Of a stretch of 64,000 nucleotides of DNA, positions 30,309 through 40,921 are shown piece after piece. Position 1 is the stretch's first letter; every line of letters starts with the position of its first letter. This DNA is from Psychroflexus aurantiacus. GTDB lineage: Bacteria > Bacteroidota > Bacteroidia > Flavobacteriales > Flavobacteriaceae. Position numbers and translations under genes: made by a program. The notes below the pieces were generated by a model. That model was not told the DNA's origin, searched no databases, and was given only the letters and a program-made list of their open reading frames with translations. The DNA lies in assembly GCF_010820555.1 (NCBI RefSeq), contig NZ_JAAIKD010000007.1:57689-121688 (forward strand), given 5' to 3'.

Positions 30309-31934
30309 TTATCCCATATGAGGATAGGTATAATCTGTTGCCGGAACAAAAGTTTCTTTGATCAATCTTGGTGAAGACCATCTCAACAGGTTAAACTTGG
30401 ATCCCGCTTTATCGTTAGTACCACTATTTCTTGCACCACCAAAAGGCTGACGACCTACAACGGCACCAGTACATTTGTCATTGATGTAGAAATTACCGGC
30501 AGAATTCTGAAGGATATCCGTTGCTACCGATGCTGCATAGCGATCTGTAGAAATGATAGAACCTGTCAATCCATATTGACTTGTATTATCCACTAAGTGC
30601 AGAGTTTCTTCATATTTTTCATCATCATACACATAAAGCGTCAATACGGGTCCAAATAATTCTTCGACCATGGTTTCATAGTTAGGATTGGTAGTTACAA
30701 TCACCGTAGGTTCTACAAAATAACCTTTAGATTTATCGCAATTACCGCCTACTATAATTTCTGCTTCATCGCTTTTCTTGGCTCTTTCAATATAACTTGA
30801 TAATTTATCGAAAGACTGCTCGTGAATCACGGCGCCCATGAAATTGCTTAAATCTCCTGTAGGTCCCATTTTGATAGACTTCACATCTTTGACAAGCTTT
30901 TCTTTGACACTTGGCCAGAGGCTGTTTGAGATGTATGATCTCGATGCAGCACTACATTTCTGACCCTGAAATTCGAAAGCACCTCTTAATAATGCAGTAG
31001 CAACGACCTGCGCATCTGCAGACTTGTGAGCTACTATGAAATCTTTACCACCGGTCTCACCTACTATTCTAGGGTAGGTGTTGTAGTTGTGAATGTTTTG
31101 ACCGATTTTAGACCAAATGTCTTTAAACACATTGGTACTTCCTGTAAAGTGAATACCTGCAAATTCTTTTCGGGCTAATATTTTATCAGTTATCATAACG
31201 GGGTCACCAATAATCATATTGATAACACCATCGGGTAAACCAGCTTCTTTGAACACTTCCATGATTACCTGTGCAGAGAGCATTTGGCTGTCACTCGGTT
31301 TCCAAACGGCAACATTACCCATAAGAGCTGCACTTGATGGCAGGTTACCGGCAATAGCGGTGAAGTTGAAAGGAGTAATAGCATAGACAAAACCTTCAAG
31401 AGGTCTGTGTTCAAGTCTGTTCCATTCATTATCTGCAGATTCTGGTTGTTCCCTGTAGATTTCAGTCATGTACTCCACATTAAATCTCAAGAAGTCACAA
31501 ATTTCACAGGCAGAATCAATTTCAGCCTGAAAAACCGTTTTTGACTGACCGATCATGGTCGTTGCATTCATCTTATCTCTGTAGGGTCCGGAAATCAAAT
31601 CTGCTGCTTTTAGAAATACAGCTGCTCTTTGTTCCCAAGGTAATTTAGCCCATTCTTTTCTGGCTTCCAGGGCAGTATCTATAGCTTGTTCAACGTGCTG
31701 TTCATCAGCCGTATGATAAATACCTACTTCATGCTGATGATCATGCGGAGGTCTTATGCTTTTGGTATTTCCTGTTTTGATTTCTTTATCACCAATATAT
31801 AATGGAATTTCAGCTTTTTGATTGTATAGTTTCTTATACATCTTTTCTATAGAATCCCGTTCTGGAGAACCAGGGGCATATGTTTTTATCGTTTCGTTTA
31901 TAGCGCTAGGCACTTGAAAATATCCTTTTCCCAT
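30309..31934 (-). CDS. pruA: L-glutamate gamma-semialdehyde (1-pyrroline-5-carboxylate) dehydrogenase
   Basis: 541 residues, the length of the bacterial and mitochondrial single-function enzyme. Aldehyde dehydrogenase motifs: VGETGGKDFIVAH with the general base nearby, and FQGQKCSAASRSYI with the catalytic Cys. The C-terminal PFGGARNSGTNDKAG is typical of the P5CDH clade. It oxidises glutamate semialdehyde to glutamate with NAD+ in proline catabolism. No proline dehydrogenase is adjacent. It is transcribed alone toward the terminator at 30254. Confidence 0.95.
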   Translation of the reverse strand: MGKGYFQVPSAINETIKTYAPGSPERDSIEKMYKKLYNQKAEIPLYIGDKEIKTGNTKSIRPPHDHQHEVGIYHTADEQHVEQAIDTALEARKEWAKLPWEQRAAVFLKAADLISGPYRDKMNATTMIGQSKTVFQAEIDSACEICDFLRFNVEYMTEIYREQPESADNEWNRLEHRPLEGFVYAITPFNFTAIAGNLPSSAALMGNVAVWKPSDSQMLSAQVIMEVFKEAGLPDGVINMIIGDPVMITDKILARKEFAGIHFTGSTNVFKDIWSKIGQNIHNYNTYPRIVGETGGKDFIVAHKSADAQVVATALLRGAFEFQGQKCSAASRSYISNSLWPSVKEKLVKDVKSIKMGPTGDLSNFMGAVIHEQSFDKLSSYIERAKKSDEAEIIVGGNCDKSKGYFVEPTVIVTTNPNYETMVEELFGPVLTLYVYDDEKYEETLHLVDNTSQYGLTGSIISTDRYAASVATDILQNSAGNFYINDKCTGAVVGRQPFGGARNSGTNDKAGSKFNLLRWSSPRLIKETFVPATDYTYPHMG

Positions 31935-32035
31935 AATTTTTCTTTTTTTAATAGTTCATCTTTACAAATATAGATTTTATGTTATACTAAGAAAAATAAT
32001 GATGGTAAGCTTTTATTAATACTTGTTAATATAAC

Positions 32036-33325
32036 TTAATTAGTAATATTCAAGCTATTTCCAGAACCTGTTCCTATAACTCTGTCGAACCTGGCTCCAA
32101 TATCTCTGTAGTAGACAATTACCTGATAATCGTTTTCAGTGATTTCGTGATTATCACTAATAAAACCTTCTATAAAGTTTCCGGTTTTGTCTAAATAAAC
32201 ATATTTAAAATTGTAGAAACCCTGCTTCAATAGTAAAACATTGCTGAACGTATTTCTTTTCATTTCATCGGCTACCATTAAGGTGCTGTCATCCAGTACG
32301 TAGTTATTAAACCTTCCGTAGAGGTGAATTTCACCGCCATCCAGATCCTTAGAACTAAGCAATGAAAAATGAACTTTAGCGTATTCAGATTCAATATCAA
32401 TATTTTCTCCCTGTAAGGAGTTGATCTTAAAGGCGCCGTTTATGTCCGGATTGTAAGTGTATTCCCTTCCTTCTCTATCAAAATTCGGGTATAGATAGGT
32501 GTTATACAAATCCAACAATTCTACGCGTTTTATTCTCATACTCCCCTGTCTGATATCGCTATTGTCGAAGTTCAAATATTCATTTCCTCCCCAAAAGGAG
32601 GATTCTTTATCGTATTTATAAACCAAGGTATTGCCAAGCGTAAACTGGGGTTTAAGATTGAAGATGGCTGTCGTGAAATCGTTGTTTTGAACCACTGCCG
32701 TTTTTACGGTCTGATCTGGATTGCGGAAAAAGAAGTCTTTCCGTCCTATTTCGAAATTGACCACTTGTTTTTCAGCAATAAATTCCAGAGTCCTGGATCG
32801 TCTTATCTGTACCTCCACATCGACCAGATTTTCATACACGATAAATTTTCTTGAAAAAAGAATCTGTTTATCCGCATTAAAAATCTTGAGCATATAATTG
32901 CCGCTTACTTTAAGACGGCGGGTGTTTTGATTGGGTAATTTCAACTCGTAATGGGTGTAGGCCTGTAAGGTGGTAAAGGAGTTTTTGTAATCAAATAACC
33001 GTATGTCGTCAAATCCCTCTAAAAATTCATTTTTGGAAAGTTTAGAAGGCGTCCAGTCAAAATTATAATGTTCAATTTCGTAGTAGTAATCATTTTCAGC
33101 TGCTGTTAAATCGTCAAACTTAAGTAAAATTGAACCCTGCAGAGGGATGACTGGCGTACCGCTAAATTCACTGTTTGATCCAAAAAACTCGATGGTTTTA
33201 ATAAAATCTGGAGGCAAAGTCTCGTAAACCTCCTGGCCAAAAGACAAATAATTCGTAAAACTTATTAAAATTATGAAGATTGGCTTTGAAAAACGCGAGT
33301 AAAGCCTGAAATTTGTGGGAATCAT
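32036..33325 (-). CDS. DUF5103 secreted protein
   Basis: 429 residues from ATG 33325, giving a signal peptide (about 5-30, ending SFGQE); an in-frame ATG further upstream at 33412 would bury it and crosses the nqr promoter. The body is beta-rich and matches the DUF5103 pattern of Bacteroidota (IALQGSILLKFDDL-like region, IEHYNFDWTPSKLSKNEFL). A late part resembles a carbohydrate-binding-like or PorP-associated Ig fold. Probably periplasmic or outer membrane. Function unknown. Confidence 0.75.
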   Translation of the reverse strand: MIPTNFRLYSRFSKPIFIILISFTNYLSFGQEVYETLPPDFIKTIEFFGSNSEFSGTPVIPLQGSILLKFDDLTAAENDYYYEIEHYNFDWTPSKLSKNEFLEGFDDIRLFDYKNSFTTLQAYTHYELKLPNQNTRRLKVSGNYMLKIFNADKQILFSRKFIVYENLVDVEVQIRRSRTLEFIAEKQVVNFEIGRKDFFFRNPDQTVKTAVVQNNDFTTAIFNLKPQFTLGNTLVYKYDKESSFWGGNEYLNFDNSDIRQGSMRIKRVELLDLYNTYLYPNFDREGREYTYNPDINGAFKINSLQGENIDIESEYAKVHFSLLSSKDLDGGEIHLYGRFNNYVLDDSTLMVADEMKRNTFSNVLLLKQGFYNFKYVYLDKTGNFIEGFISDNHEITENDYQVIVYYRDIGARFDRVIGTGSGNSLNITN

Positions 33326-33373
33326 AAGTTGTTTAGATTGAATATAAATAATAGAACTATAAGATTTGTTTGC

Positions 33374-33404
33374 TTTAAGAATGTAAGTTAAATTATTAAA
33401 TTTG
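33374..33404 (+). promoter_or_regulatory. Predicted nqr operon promoter
   Basis: TAAATTTG (33397-33404, followed by C) fits TAnnTTTG, and TTTA (33374-33377) stands in the -33 position 19 bases upstream. nqrA begins 27 bases after the -7 box. The DUF5103 gene is divergent. Confidence 0.7.
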
Positions 33405-33430
33405 CAAACCAAATAAAATTTTATTTACAG

Positions 33431-34774
33431 ATGCCCATAGACATAAAGATTAAAAAGGGTTTAACGCTAAAGCTAAAAGGTGAAGCAGAAAATTCTATTG
33501 AGCAAGCTCAAAAATCGAAAACAGTTGCTTTAAGGCCTTCAAATTTTCATTCTCTGGTGCCTAAAATGGTTCTCAAAGAAGGAGCTAAATTAAAAGCTGG
33601 TGATGAAGTTTTTTTCTCTAAATATTCCGATAAAACCAGAGTTGTATCTCCGGTTAGCGGAACTTTAAAGGAAATCAAGCGTGGTGCTAAACGAAAAATT
33701 TTAAGTGTTATTATAGAGGCTGATGATGAACTGTCTTACAAGGATTTTGGCGTCATGGATCCTTTAAAGTCAAATTCTTCTGAAGTTAAAGACAGAATAT
33801 TTTCTTCTGGATTAGGTGTTTTTTTAAATCAAAGACCTTACAACATTCCAGCTGATGCTGAGGATACACCAAAGGCGATTTACATCTCTGCTTATGATAC
33901 AGCTCCATTATCGGCTGACTATGAATTTATCTTAAAAGATAAAGCAGAGTTTTTTCAAAATGGAATCAATGCTTTGACTAAGCTAACAGGAGGTAAGGTT
34001 TATCTTGGCGTAGATAAGCAGTCTGCAAGTTTTCTTAAAGATATTGAAAATGTCGAATTGATTACTGTTTCTGGTCCTCATCCTGCTGGTAACGTAGGAA
34101 CTTTGATTCATGAAACAGAACCCATGAACAGAGGGGAACGCGTCTGGACTATAAATCCTGAAGACGTCGCCATCATCGGGGAGCAGTTCAAAACGGGCAA
34201 GTATAATGCTGAAAGAACCGTAGTGGTTACCGGTACAGCAGCAAAACATAGAAAATATTTCAAAACTATAATCGGGGCTGAAGTCTCTTCAATTTTGAAA
34301 GATCAGGAAGACAATTCCAGAATCATAAGTGGAAATGTACTGACGGGCGAAAAAATAGAAGAAGATGGTTACATCAATTTCTTCTCCAACACCTTAACGG
34401 TGATTCCGGAAGGAAATGAATACAGAATGTTTGGCTGGCTTCCTTTTAAGGATAACGATATTCACTCTGCTTCAAAAACCTCCTTGTCCTGGTTGTTTCC
34501 AAATAAGAAATATGAAGTGAATACCAACCTAAACGGAGAGGAAAGAGCATTGGTTGTTACTGGAGAAATGGAGGAGGTTATGCCTCTGGATATTTTACCA
34601 ATGCAACTTATAAAAGCCTGTATGGCCGGTGATATAGAGAAAATGGAAAACCTTGGAATTTACGAGGTTGTTCCTGAAGATTTTGCCTTAGTAGAATACA
34701 CAAATACATCCAAAATTGAAGCTCAAGCAATTATTCGCAACGGTTTGGATATTATGATAACAGAAGTAGGATAA
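33431..34774 (+). CDS. nqrA: Na+-translocating NADH:quinone reductase subunit A
   Basis: 447 residues, full length. No membrane helices; NqrA is the peripheral subunit that binds ubiquinone or menaquinone. The N-terminus (KKGLTLKLKGEAENSIEQAQ) and VSPVSGTLKEIKRGAKRKIL are family-typical. First of six genes in the order A-B-C-D-E-F with gaps of 2-14 bases, so they are one operon. The pump couples NADH oxidation to Na+ export. Confidence 0.96.
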   Translation: MPIDIKIKKGLTLKLKGEAENSIEQAQKSKTVALRPSNFHSLVPKMVLKEGAKLKAGDEVFFSKYSDKTRVVSPVSGTLKEIKRGAKRKILSVIIEADDELSYKDFGVMDPLKSNSSEVKDRIFSSGLGVFLNQRPYNIPADAEDTPKAIYISAYDTAPLSADYEFILKDKAEFFQNGINALTKLTGGKVYLGVDKQSASFLKDIENVELITVSGPHPAGNVGTLIHETEPMNRGERVWTINPEDVAIIGEQFKTGKYNAERTVVVTGTAAKHRKYFKTIIGAEVSSILKDQEDNSRIISGNVLTGEKIEEDGYINFFSNTLTVIPEGNEYRMFGWLPFKDNDIHSASKTSLSWLFPNKKYEVNTNLNGEERALVVTGEMEEVMPLDILPMQLIKACMAGDIEKMENLGIYEVVPEDFALVEYTNTSKIEAQAIIRNGLDIMITEVG

Positions 34775-34788
34775 ATTTATATATAAAC

Positions 34789-35961
34789 ATGAATTGGATT
34801 AGACAGAAAATTGATCAAATTAAGGAGCCTTTTGAGCCGGGTAACAAGCTTGAGAAGTATCGTCCAGCGATAAATGCGCTAGATACGTTCCTGTTTGTGC
34901 CGGATCATACTACCAAGAAAGGCGCGCACATTAGAGATGCAGTAGATTTGAAGAGGACGATGATAACCGTTGTGTTAGCCTTGATTCCTGCTTTGATTTT
35001 TGGAATGTGGAATGGCGGATACCAGCATTACGTTCAGCTTGGTGTAGAACCAACATTTCTTGAAGCTTTTCTACACGGCGCGTATAAGATAGTGCCAATG
35101 ATTGTGGTGTCTTATGCCGTTGGTCTTGGGCTTGAGTTTGCTTTTGCCATCATGAGAGGACACGAAGTCAATGAAGGTTATCTCGTAACAGGCTTGCTTA
35201 TTCCTATGATTATGCCTATCGATATTCCATTATGGATGGTAGCTTTGTCAGTGATATTTGCAGTTTTAATAGGGAAGGAAGCTTTTGGAGGTACAGGCAT
35301 GAATATTCTTAACCCGGCACTTACCGCAAGAGCATTTGCCTTCTTTGCCTACCCGACCTATATGTCTGGTAACAAAATTTGGGTGAGTGAAGCTTCAACA
35401 GTAGATACAATTTCAGGAGAAACAATTTTAGGTTCTCTTGCCGCTAACAAAGAAGTGGGTTATAATACTGCAGAAATGTTTACCGGCGTCATTCCGGGGT
35501 CTATCGCCGAAACTTCAACTTTATGTATCGCCGTTGGTGCCCTGTTATTAGTCCTTACCAAAGTTGGTAGCTGGAGAATTATATTAAGCGGTATTCTTGG
35601 TGCAGCAGCGATGGGTTTACTATTGAATGCACTGCCATCTATGGGAGTAGAAGGGAATGGACTGACAAACTTTCCATGGTATAACCACCTGGTCGTTGGT
35701 GGCTTTGCTTTTGGTATTGTGTTTATGGCAACAGATCCGGTTAGTGCTGCCCAAACGATGAAAGGAAAATGGATTTACGGAGCCTTGATCGGCTTAACAG
35801 CTATCTTAATCCGTACACTGAATCCAGCATATCCAGAAGGCATTATGCTGTCCATATTACTGCTTAATGTGTTTGCTCCAACCATTGATCATTATGTGAT
35901 TGAGGGTAACATCAAGAAGAGAAAAAAACGATTAGAAACGAAAAGTGTAAAAACAGCCTAG
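34789..35961 (+). CDS. nqrB: Na+-translocating NADH:quinone reductase subunit B
   Basis: 390 residues with about ten membrane helices. Homologous to RnfD/UreT-type proteins. FMN is normally bound covalently to a Thr in an S/T-G-A-T-like motif; the matching segment here reads DTISGETIL, so the acceptor would be Thr212 and Ala is replaced by Glu. NqrB forms part of the Na+ channel. It lies between nqrA and nqrC. Confidence 0.95.
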   Translation: MNWIRQKIDQIKEPFEPGNKLEKYRPAINALDTFLFVPDHTTKKGAHIRDAVDLKRTMITVVLALIPALIFGMWNGGYQHYVQLGVEPTFLEAFLHGAYKIVPMIVVSYAVGLGLEFAFAIMRGHEVNEGYLVTGLLIPMIMPIDIPLWMVALSVIFAVLIGKEAFGGTGMNILNPALTARAFAFFAYPTYMSGNKIWVSEASTVDTISGETILGSLAANKEVGYNTAEMFTGVIPGSIAETSTLCIAVGALLLVLTKVGSWRIILSGILGAAAMGLLLNALPSMGVEGNGLTNFPWYNHLVVGGFAFGIVFMATDPVSAAQTMKGKWIYGALIGLTAILIRTLNPAYPEGIMLSILLLNVFAPTIDHYVIEGNIKKRKKRLETKSVKTA

Positions 35962-35963
35962 CG

Positions 35964-36689
35964 ATGAATAAAAACAGTAATGCATATACATTTATTTTTG
36001 CGATAGTCATGGTCATTGTCGTTGCAGTAACACTTTCTTTTACTGCGACTACCTTAAGCCCATTGCAAAAAGAAAATGTTCGTAAAGAAAAAATGCAAAA
36101 TATTCTAGCAACTATTGGAATTCAGACCGATAGAGAAAATGCTGAGGAGTTATTTAATAAACATATTACTCAACAGTTGTCCTTAGACCATAAAGGTGAA
36201 GAAAAAACTGAAGTCAATGCTTTTGAGGTAGATTTAGCTAAGGAACTCTCAAAACCAGAAGAGGAGCAGACTTTCCCCTTGTATATCGCAAATTACGAAG
36301 GCTCAGAATACTATATTGCTCCTTTGAGAGGTAGTGGACTTTGGGATGCCATCTGGGGTTATATCGCATTGAAAGATGATGCAAATACCGTTAAGGGGGT
36401 TGTGTATGACCACAAAGGTGAAACTGCTGGCCTTGGTGCTGAAATTACCACCGACTGGTTTCAGCAGCGTTTTGTAGACGAAAAAATCTTCAATGATAAG
36501 GGCGAACTAGTGGGAGTGAATGTTGTGAAAGGCTATAGCGGTGGAAATGACAAAGACGATAATAAAGTGGACTCTATTTCAGGCGCCACAATTACAAGTG
36601 ATGGTGTTTCTGAAATGATTGAGAATCGATTGAAAAATTACTTGCCTTTCTTTAAAAAGCGCCAAGATATTAAAGTTGTAACCAGATAA
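35964..36689 (+). CDS. nqrC: Na+-translocating NADH:quinone reductase subunit C
   Basis: 241 residues: an N-terminal membrane anchor (about 8-30) and a periplasmic FMN-binding domain. The attachment motif [12 protein letters not shown] is intact, with Thr209 as the FMN acceptor. FMN would be attached by the ApbE protein encoded at 39917. The start lies 2 bases after nqrB. Confidence 0.96.
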   Translation: MNKNSNAYTFIFAIVMVIVVAVTLSFTATTLSPLQKENVRKEKMQNILATIGIQTDRENAEELFNKHITQQLSLDHKGEEKTEVNAFEVDLAKELSKPEEEQTFPLYIANYEGSEYYIAPLRGSGLWDAIWGYIALKDDANTVKGVVYDHKGETAGLGAEITTDWFQQRFVDEKIFNDKGELVGVNVVKGYSGGNDKDDNKVDSISGATITSDGVSEMIENRLKNYLPFFKKRQDIKVVTR

Positions 36690-36691
36690 TT

Positions 36692-37441
36692 ATGAGCTTA
36701 GAAAAAAATCAAAAGCCTCAGACTGCAGAAGAAAAGAAGAAAAGCGAAATGCTTCTCTTTTTATCGAGTTCTGAAGAGAAAGAACACTTCCTGTCCAAGG
36801 CCAACCGAAAAATTTTAAAAGATCCTTTAGACGATAACAATCCTATTACGGTTCAGGTTTTAGGTATTTGTTCCGCTTTGGCCATTACGGTTCAGTTAAA
36901 ACCTGCGATCGTTATGTCCCTGGCTGTGGTTTTCGTTATGGCTTTTAGTAACGTCATTATTTCGCTTTTAAGAAATTCAATTCCAAGTCGAATCAGGATT
37001 ATTGTGCAACTCGTTGTAGTGGCTTCTATGGTAATTCTTGTGGATCAAATTTTAAAAGCTTACGCTTTCGATGTAAGTAAGCAATTATCCATTTTTATCG
37101 GTTTGATCATCACCAACTGTATCATTATGGGTCGTCTTGAAGCTTTTGCTTTAGGGAATGGGGTTTACAAATCTTTCCTTGACGGTATTGGAAATGCGGC
37201 TGGATATGGACTTATCCTCATCATCGTTGCTTTTTTCAGAGAATTATTTGGTTCGGGTAAGCTGCTTGGCTATGAAATATTAGGCCATAAGGGTGTTACT
37301 TTAGCAGAATCCACGGGATTGTATGCCCTGGGTTATGAAGATAATGGGTTTTTCCTCTTATCTCCTATGGCTCTTATTGTTGTGGGTGTCTTAATCTGGA
37401 TTCAGAGAGCAAGAAACAGAAAATTAATTGAAGAAAATTAA
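36692..37441 (+). CDS. nqrD: Na+-translocating NADH:quinone reductase subunit D
   Basis: 249 residues with six predicted membrane helices. The conserved core begins at [19 protein letters not shown] (about residue 34), followed by [20 protein letters not shown]. The first 30 residues are extra and highly charged ([13 protein letters not shown]). ATG at 36749 would shorten this but leave a longer gap to nqrC, so the first start is kept with caution. NqrD and NqrE share a 2Fe-2S or iron site in the membrane. Confidence 0.94.
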   Translation: MSLEKNQKPQTAEEKKKSEMLLFLSSSEEKEHFLSKANRKILKDPLDDNNPITVQVLGICSALAITVQLKPAIVMSLAVVFVMAFSNVIISLLRNSIPSRIRIIVQLVVVASMVILVDQILKAYAFDVSKQLSIFIGLIITNCIIMGRLEAFALGNGVYKSFLDGIGNAAGYGLILIIVAFFRELFGSGKLLGYEILGHKGVTLAESTGLYALGYEDNGFFLLSPMALIVVGVLIWIQRARNRKLIEEN

Positions 37442-37455
37442 ATAAAACCTCATAG

Positions 37456-38070
37456 ATGGATTTAATAAACTTATTTGTCAAAAGTATTTTCATAGAAAAT
37501 ATGATTTTCGCCTATTTTTTAGGCATGTGTTCTTACCTGGCTGTATCCAAAACAGTGAAAACCGCTGTGGGTCTGGGTCTTGCAGTTATTTTTGTACTGT
37601 TAATCACCGTGCCTGTCAATTACCTTTTGGATAATTACTTACTGCAGCCCGGCGCACTTAGTTGGTTAGGCTCAGAATTTGCCAGTGTAGATTTGAGTTT
37701 TCTTAGCTTTATCATGTTTATAGCAGTTATTGCTTCTATGGTACAGTTAGTGGAGATGATTGTCGAAAAATTTGCTCCTGCTTTATACGGGTCTTTGGGT
37801 ATCTTTTTACCTCTGATTGCTGTAAACTGTGCTATTCTGGGAGGTTCTTTATTTATGCAGCAAAAAGATTTTAGCGGCATCGAAGGCGCTGCTGTATATG
37901 GTCTTGGTAGTGGCATCGGCTGGTTTTTAGCCATCCTTGCTATTGCAGCGATTAGAGAAAAAATTGCTTACTCCAATGTTCCTGCCCCGCTTAAGGGTCT
38001 TGGAATCACCTTTATCATTACCGGATTGATGGCGATTGGATTTATGAGTTTTATGGGTATTAAATTATAA
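37456..38070 (+). CDS. nqrE: Na+-translocating NADH:quinone reductase subunit E
   Basis: 204 residues with six membrane helices, the usual size. Conserved segments include [18 protein letters not shown] and [18 protein letters not shown], the Cys residues of which contribute to the intramembrane iron site shared with NqrD. Fifth gene of the operon. Confidence 0.96.
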   Translation: MDLINLFVKSIFIENMIFAYFLGMCSYLAVSKTVKTAVGLGLAVIFVLLITVPVNYLLDNYLLQPGALSWLGSEFASVDLSFLSFIMFIAVIASMVQLVEMIVEKFAPALYGSLGIFLPLIAVNCAILGGSLFMQQKDFSGIEGAAVYGLGSGIGWFLAILAIAAIREKIAYSNVPAPLKGLGITFIITGLMAIGFMSFMGIKL

Positions 38071-38082
38071 ACAAAGAAGATT

Positions 38083-39372
38083 ATGACAGTTATATTAGCG
38101 AGTGTAGCAGTATTCTTAACCTTAATTTTGTTGCTGGTCATTATATTATTATCAGCTAAAGCAAAATTATCGCCCTCGGGTCCGGTTAAGATTAATGTGA
38201 ATGGTGAAGAAGATTTAGAAGTAGATTCAGGTTCTACGTTGTTAACCACTTTGAGTGATAATAAATTGTTTCTACCTTCTGCCTGTGGAGGTGGTGGTAC
38301 CTGTGTTCAATGCAAGTGTATTGTAAAAGATGGAGGTGGTGCTATTTTACCAACTGAAGAACCTCATTTTACAAGAAAGGAAATTGCTGAGGGCTGGAGA
38401 CTTGGTTGCCAAGTTAAAGTCAAACAAGATATGAAAATTGAGATTCCTGAAGAAGTTTTCGGAATCAAAAAATGGCAGGCAACTGTTGTTTCAAATTATA
38501 ACGTGGCTTCGTTTATCAAGGAATTTATTGTTGAAATTCCTGAAGACATGGATTACAAGGCTGGAGGTTATATTCAGATTGAAGTTCCTCCCTGCGAAGT
38601 GAAATTTGAAGATATGGATATCAGTGCACATCCAGAGGAGCATCCGGATGAAGTAGATAAATTCAAAACCGAGTGGGATAACTTTAAACTATGGCCGCTT
38701 GTGATGAAAAACACTGAAACCGTGGAAAGAGCCTATTCTATGGCTTCCTATCCTGCAGAAGGTAAGCGCGTCATGCTGAATGTACGTATTGCTACGCCTC
38801 CTTTTGACAGAGCTAAAGGAGACTGGATGGACGTTAATCCAGGGGTGGCTTCCTCTTATATCTTCGGATGTAAAGAAGGTGATAAAGTTACTATCTCCGG
38901 ACCTTACGGTGAATTTTTCATCAATGAAAGCGAAGCCGAAATGCTTTATGTTGGTGGTGGTGCCGGTATGGCTCCAATGCGTTCTCACTTATACCATTTA
39001 TTCAGAACCCTTCAAACCGACAGAAAAGTGACCTTCTGGTACGGAGGTCGTTCTAAGCGTGAATTGTTTTACACTGAGCATTTTAGAGCATTAGAAAGAG
39101 ATTTTCCAAACTTTAAATTCTATCTTGCGCTATCCGAACCTCAGGAAGAGGACAACTGGAAAGTTAAAGATGGACTTGACGGAGAAGGTGATGGCTTTGT
39201 AGGATTCATTCACCAATGTGTGATCGATAATTATTTAAGTCATCATGAAGAGCCTGAAGATATTGAATTGTATTTCTGTGGCCCTCCACTGATGAACCAG
39301 GCCGTTCAAAAAATGGGCGAAGATTTTGGAATTCCCGATGAAAACATCAGATTTGATGACTTTGGAGGATAA
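38083..39372 (+). CDS. nqrF: Na+-translocating NADH:quinone reductase subunit F
   Basis: 429 residues: one N-terminal membrane helix, a 2Fe-2S ferredoxin domain with [13 protein letters not shown] (about 67-79), then FAD- and NADH-binding domains with RAYSMASYP and [13 protein letters not shown]. NqrF is the entry point for electrons from NADH. It ends the operon and is followed by a strong terminator. Confidence 0.97.
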   Translation: MTVILASVAVFLTLILLLVIILLSAKAKLSPSGPVKINVNGEEDLEVDSGSTLLTTLSDNKLFLPSACGGGGTCVQCKCIVKDGGGAILPTEEPHFTRKEIAEGWRLGCQVKVKQDMKIEIPEEVFGIKKWQATVVSNYNVASFIKEFIVEIPEDMDYKAGGYIQIEVPPCEVKFEDMDISAHPEEHPDEVDKFKTEWDNFKLWPLVMKNTETVERAYSMASYPAEGKRVMLNVRIATPPFDRAKGDWMDVNPGVASSYIFGCKEGDKVTISGPYGEFFINESEAEMLYVGGGAGMAPMRSHLYHLFRTLQTDRKVTFWYGGRSKRELFYTEHFRALERDFPNFKFYLALSEPQEEDNWKVKDGLDGEGDGFVGFIHQCVIDNYLSHHEEPEDIELYFCGPPLMNQAVQKMGEDFGIPDENIRFDDFGG

Positions 39373-39390
39373 GATATAGTAAATGAACCA

Positions 39391-39420
39391 AACCCAAACA
39401 CTCCTTGTTTGGGTTTTTTT
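39391..39420 (+). terminator. Terminator after nqrF
   Basis: Stem AACCCAAACA paired with TGTTTGGGTT, loop CTCCT, then a run of T to 39420. It places the end of the nqr transcript 20-50 bases after the stop and rules out a start at 39409 for the next gene. Confidence 0.88.
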
Positions 39421-39432
39421 ATCTCTAAGCTT

Positions 39433-39792
39433 ATGGCATTACTCACAGAGCAGCAACTCCACAATCTTGCCATGAATGTTGTTGGAAAAGATTTAGAAGA
39501 CATGGGGTATGAGTTTTTGGCAGTTAACAGTAAAAAGTCAAAAAATCCACAGTTTGTAGCTACAAAGGATAAACAGCTCATTTTTGTTGTGGTCCGCGCT
39601 GTAAAATATCCGAAAAACCCTGTTTTATACAATGAGGAACTCATGCACAAAGTCGCAAAGCATGCTGCTACTCACCATGCCAAAACCTTTTACGCCGGAG
39701 TTGGAATTGCCAATTCGGTGAGTTATGAACTTCCTGTAGATTCCGAAGAGGACTATGTTTTAAATTATTCAGAATTAATTGAAATCAAATAA
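39433..39792 (+). CDS. Small conserved protein between nqrF and apbE
   Basis: 119 residues from ATG 39433 (MALLTEQQLHNLAMNVVGKD); the in-frame ATG at 39409 is inside the terminator. The sequence LEDMGYEFLAVNSKKSKNPQFVA and FVVVRAVKYPKNP gives an alternating beta/alpha fold that looks like the restriction-endonuclease-like (UPF0102/VRR-like) class, but no catalytic motif can be claimed. The position between nqr and apbE suggests a link to the pump. Function unknown. Confidence 0.75.
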   Translation: MALLTEQQLHNLAMNVVGKDLEDMGYEFLAVNSKKSKNPQFVATKDKQLIFVVVRAVKYPKNPVLYNEELMHKVAKHAATHHAKTFYAGVGIANSVSYELPVDSEEDYVLNYSELIEIK

Positions 39793-39916
39793 AAGCATCT
39801 AATCAAATTAATCTATATACACTTAGCGTGTGGATTATTTAAATTCTCAAACCTAAGATCTGCCAGGCTGAACAGTTAAGACAGTCGTAATTTTCCATCG
39901 ATATAAAAACACGCAC

Positions 39917-40921
39917 ATGAAATATCTATTAGTACTCTTATCCAGTTTTTTTCTCATTTCCTGCGGCGAGTCCCCTAGTGTAAAAACACTCCAGGGTAAT
40001 GCATTGGGTACCACCTATACCATTAAATATTTTTCCAGTGAGGCATCATTTCAGCCGTCTGATTTCAGTTCGCTTTTGGACATCATTAATGCTTCCATGA
40101 GCACGTATATACCAGATTCAGACATTTCTAAAATCAATGCTGGCAATAGGTCTATAGTGGTCGACAATCATTTCCAAAACGTTTTCAGGGCCTCTAAACG
40201 CATTTTTGATGCTACAGAAGGTTATTTCGATCCCAGTGTCGGTTTGCTGGTGAATGCCTATGGCTTTGGTCCAGGCGGTTATTATGAAGAGGTGACGGAC
40301 CGGGATATTGATTCCCTGTTTCAATTTGTGGGTTTTGATAACTTACAATTGACTGATATGAACAGGATTGAATCCACCAAGTCAACCTTATACTTGGATT
40401 TTAATGCTATCGCTAAAGGGTATACAGTAGATGTGTTCGGAGATTTTCTGGAATCCAAAGGTTCAAAAAATTACCTGGTCGAAATCGGAGGTGAAGTGAA
40501 AGTAAAAGGGAGCAATCTCGACAGCAATAGTCCCTGGATCATTGGCATAGAATTGCCGCTTGAGGATGGTTCCAGAGAAATAAAATATGGGGTTAAGCTT
40601 AAGGATGAATCTCTGGCTACTTCTGGAAATTACAGAAAATTCAGAGTAGATGCTGAAACTGGTCAGAAATATGTTCACACGATTAATCCTAAAACGGGAA
40701 AATCACAGAAAACCGATATCCTGTCAGCTTCAGTTATTGCTGATACCTGCACCGATGCCGATGCTTATGCCACCGCTTTCATGGCGATGGGATTTGAAAA
40801 GGCAATGGAATTTCTTAAGTCAAACCAAGACCTGGATGTTATATTTATTTACAGTGATAAGAGCGGAAATCAAAAAACTTACATCTCGGAGAAACTTCAG
40901 GACTCCGTCGAAGAATTTTAG
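39917..40921 (+). CDS. apbE: FAD:protein FMN transferase ApbE (lipoprotein)
   Basis: 334 residues with a lipoprotein signal (SSFFLISCGE, Cys about 17). The ApbE core is present: QGNALGTTYTIKY, FDPSVGLLVNAYGFG, LDFNAIAKGYTVD, and the Mg-binding DTCTDADAYATAFMAMG. It attaches FMN covalently to Thr of NqrB and NqrC on the periplasmic side, which explains its place after nqr. It overlaps the convergent methyltransferase gene by 4 bases. Confidence 0.95.
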   Translation: MKYLLVLLSSFFLISCGESPSVKTLQGNALGTTYTIKYFSSEASFQPSDFSSLLDIINASMSTYIPDSDISKINAGNRSIVVDNHFQNVFRASKRIFDATEGYFDPSVGLLVNAYGFGPGGYYEEVTDRDIDSLFQFVGFDNLQLTDMNRIESTKSTLYLDFNAIAKGYTVDVFGDFLESKGSKNYLVEIGGEVKVKGSNLDSNSPWIIGIELPLEDGSREIKYGVKLKDESLATSGNYRKFRVDAETGQKYVHTINPKTGKSQKTDILSASVIADTCTDADAYATAFMAMGFEKAMEFLKSNQDLDVIFIYSDKSGNQKTYISEKLQDSVEEF

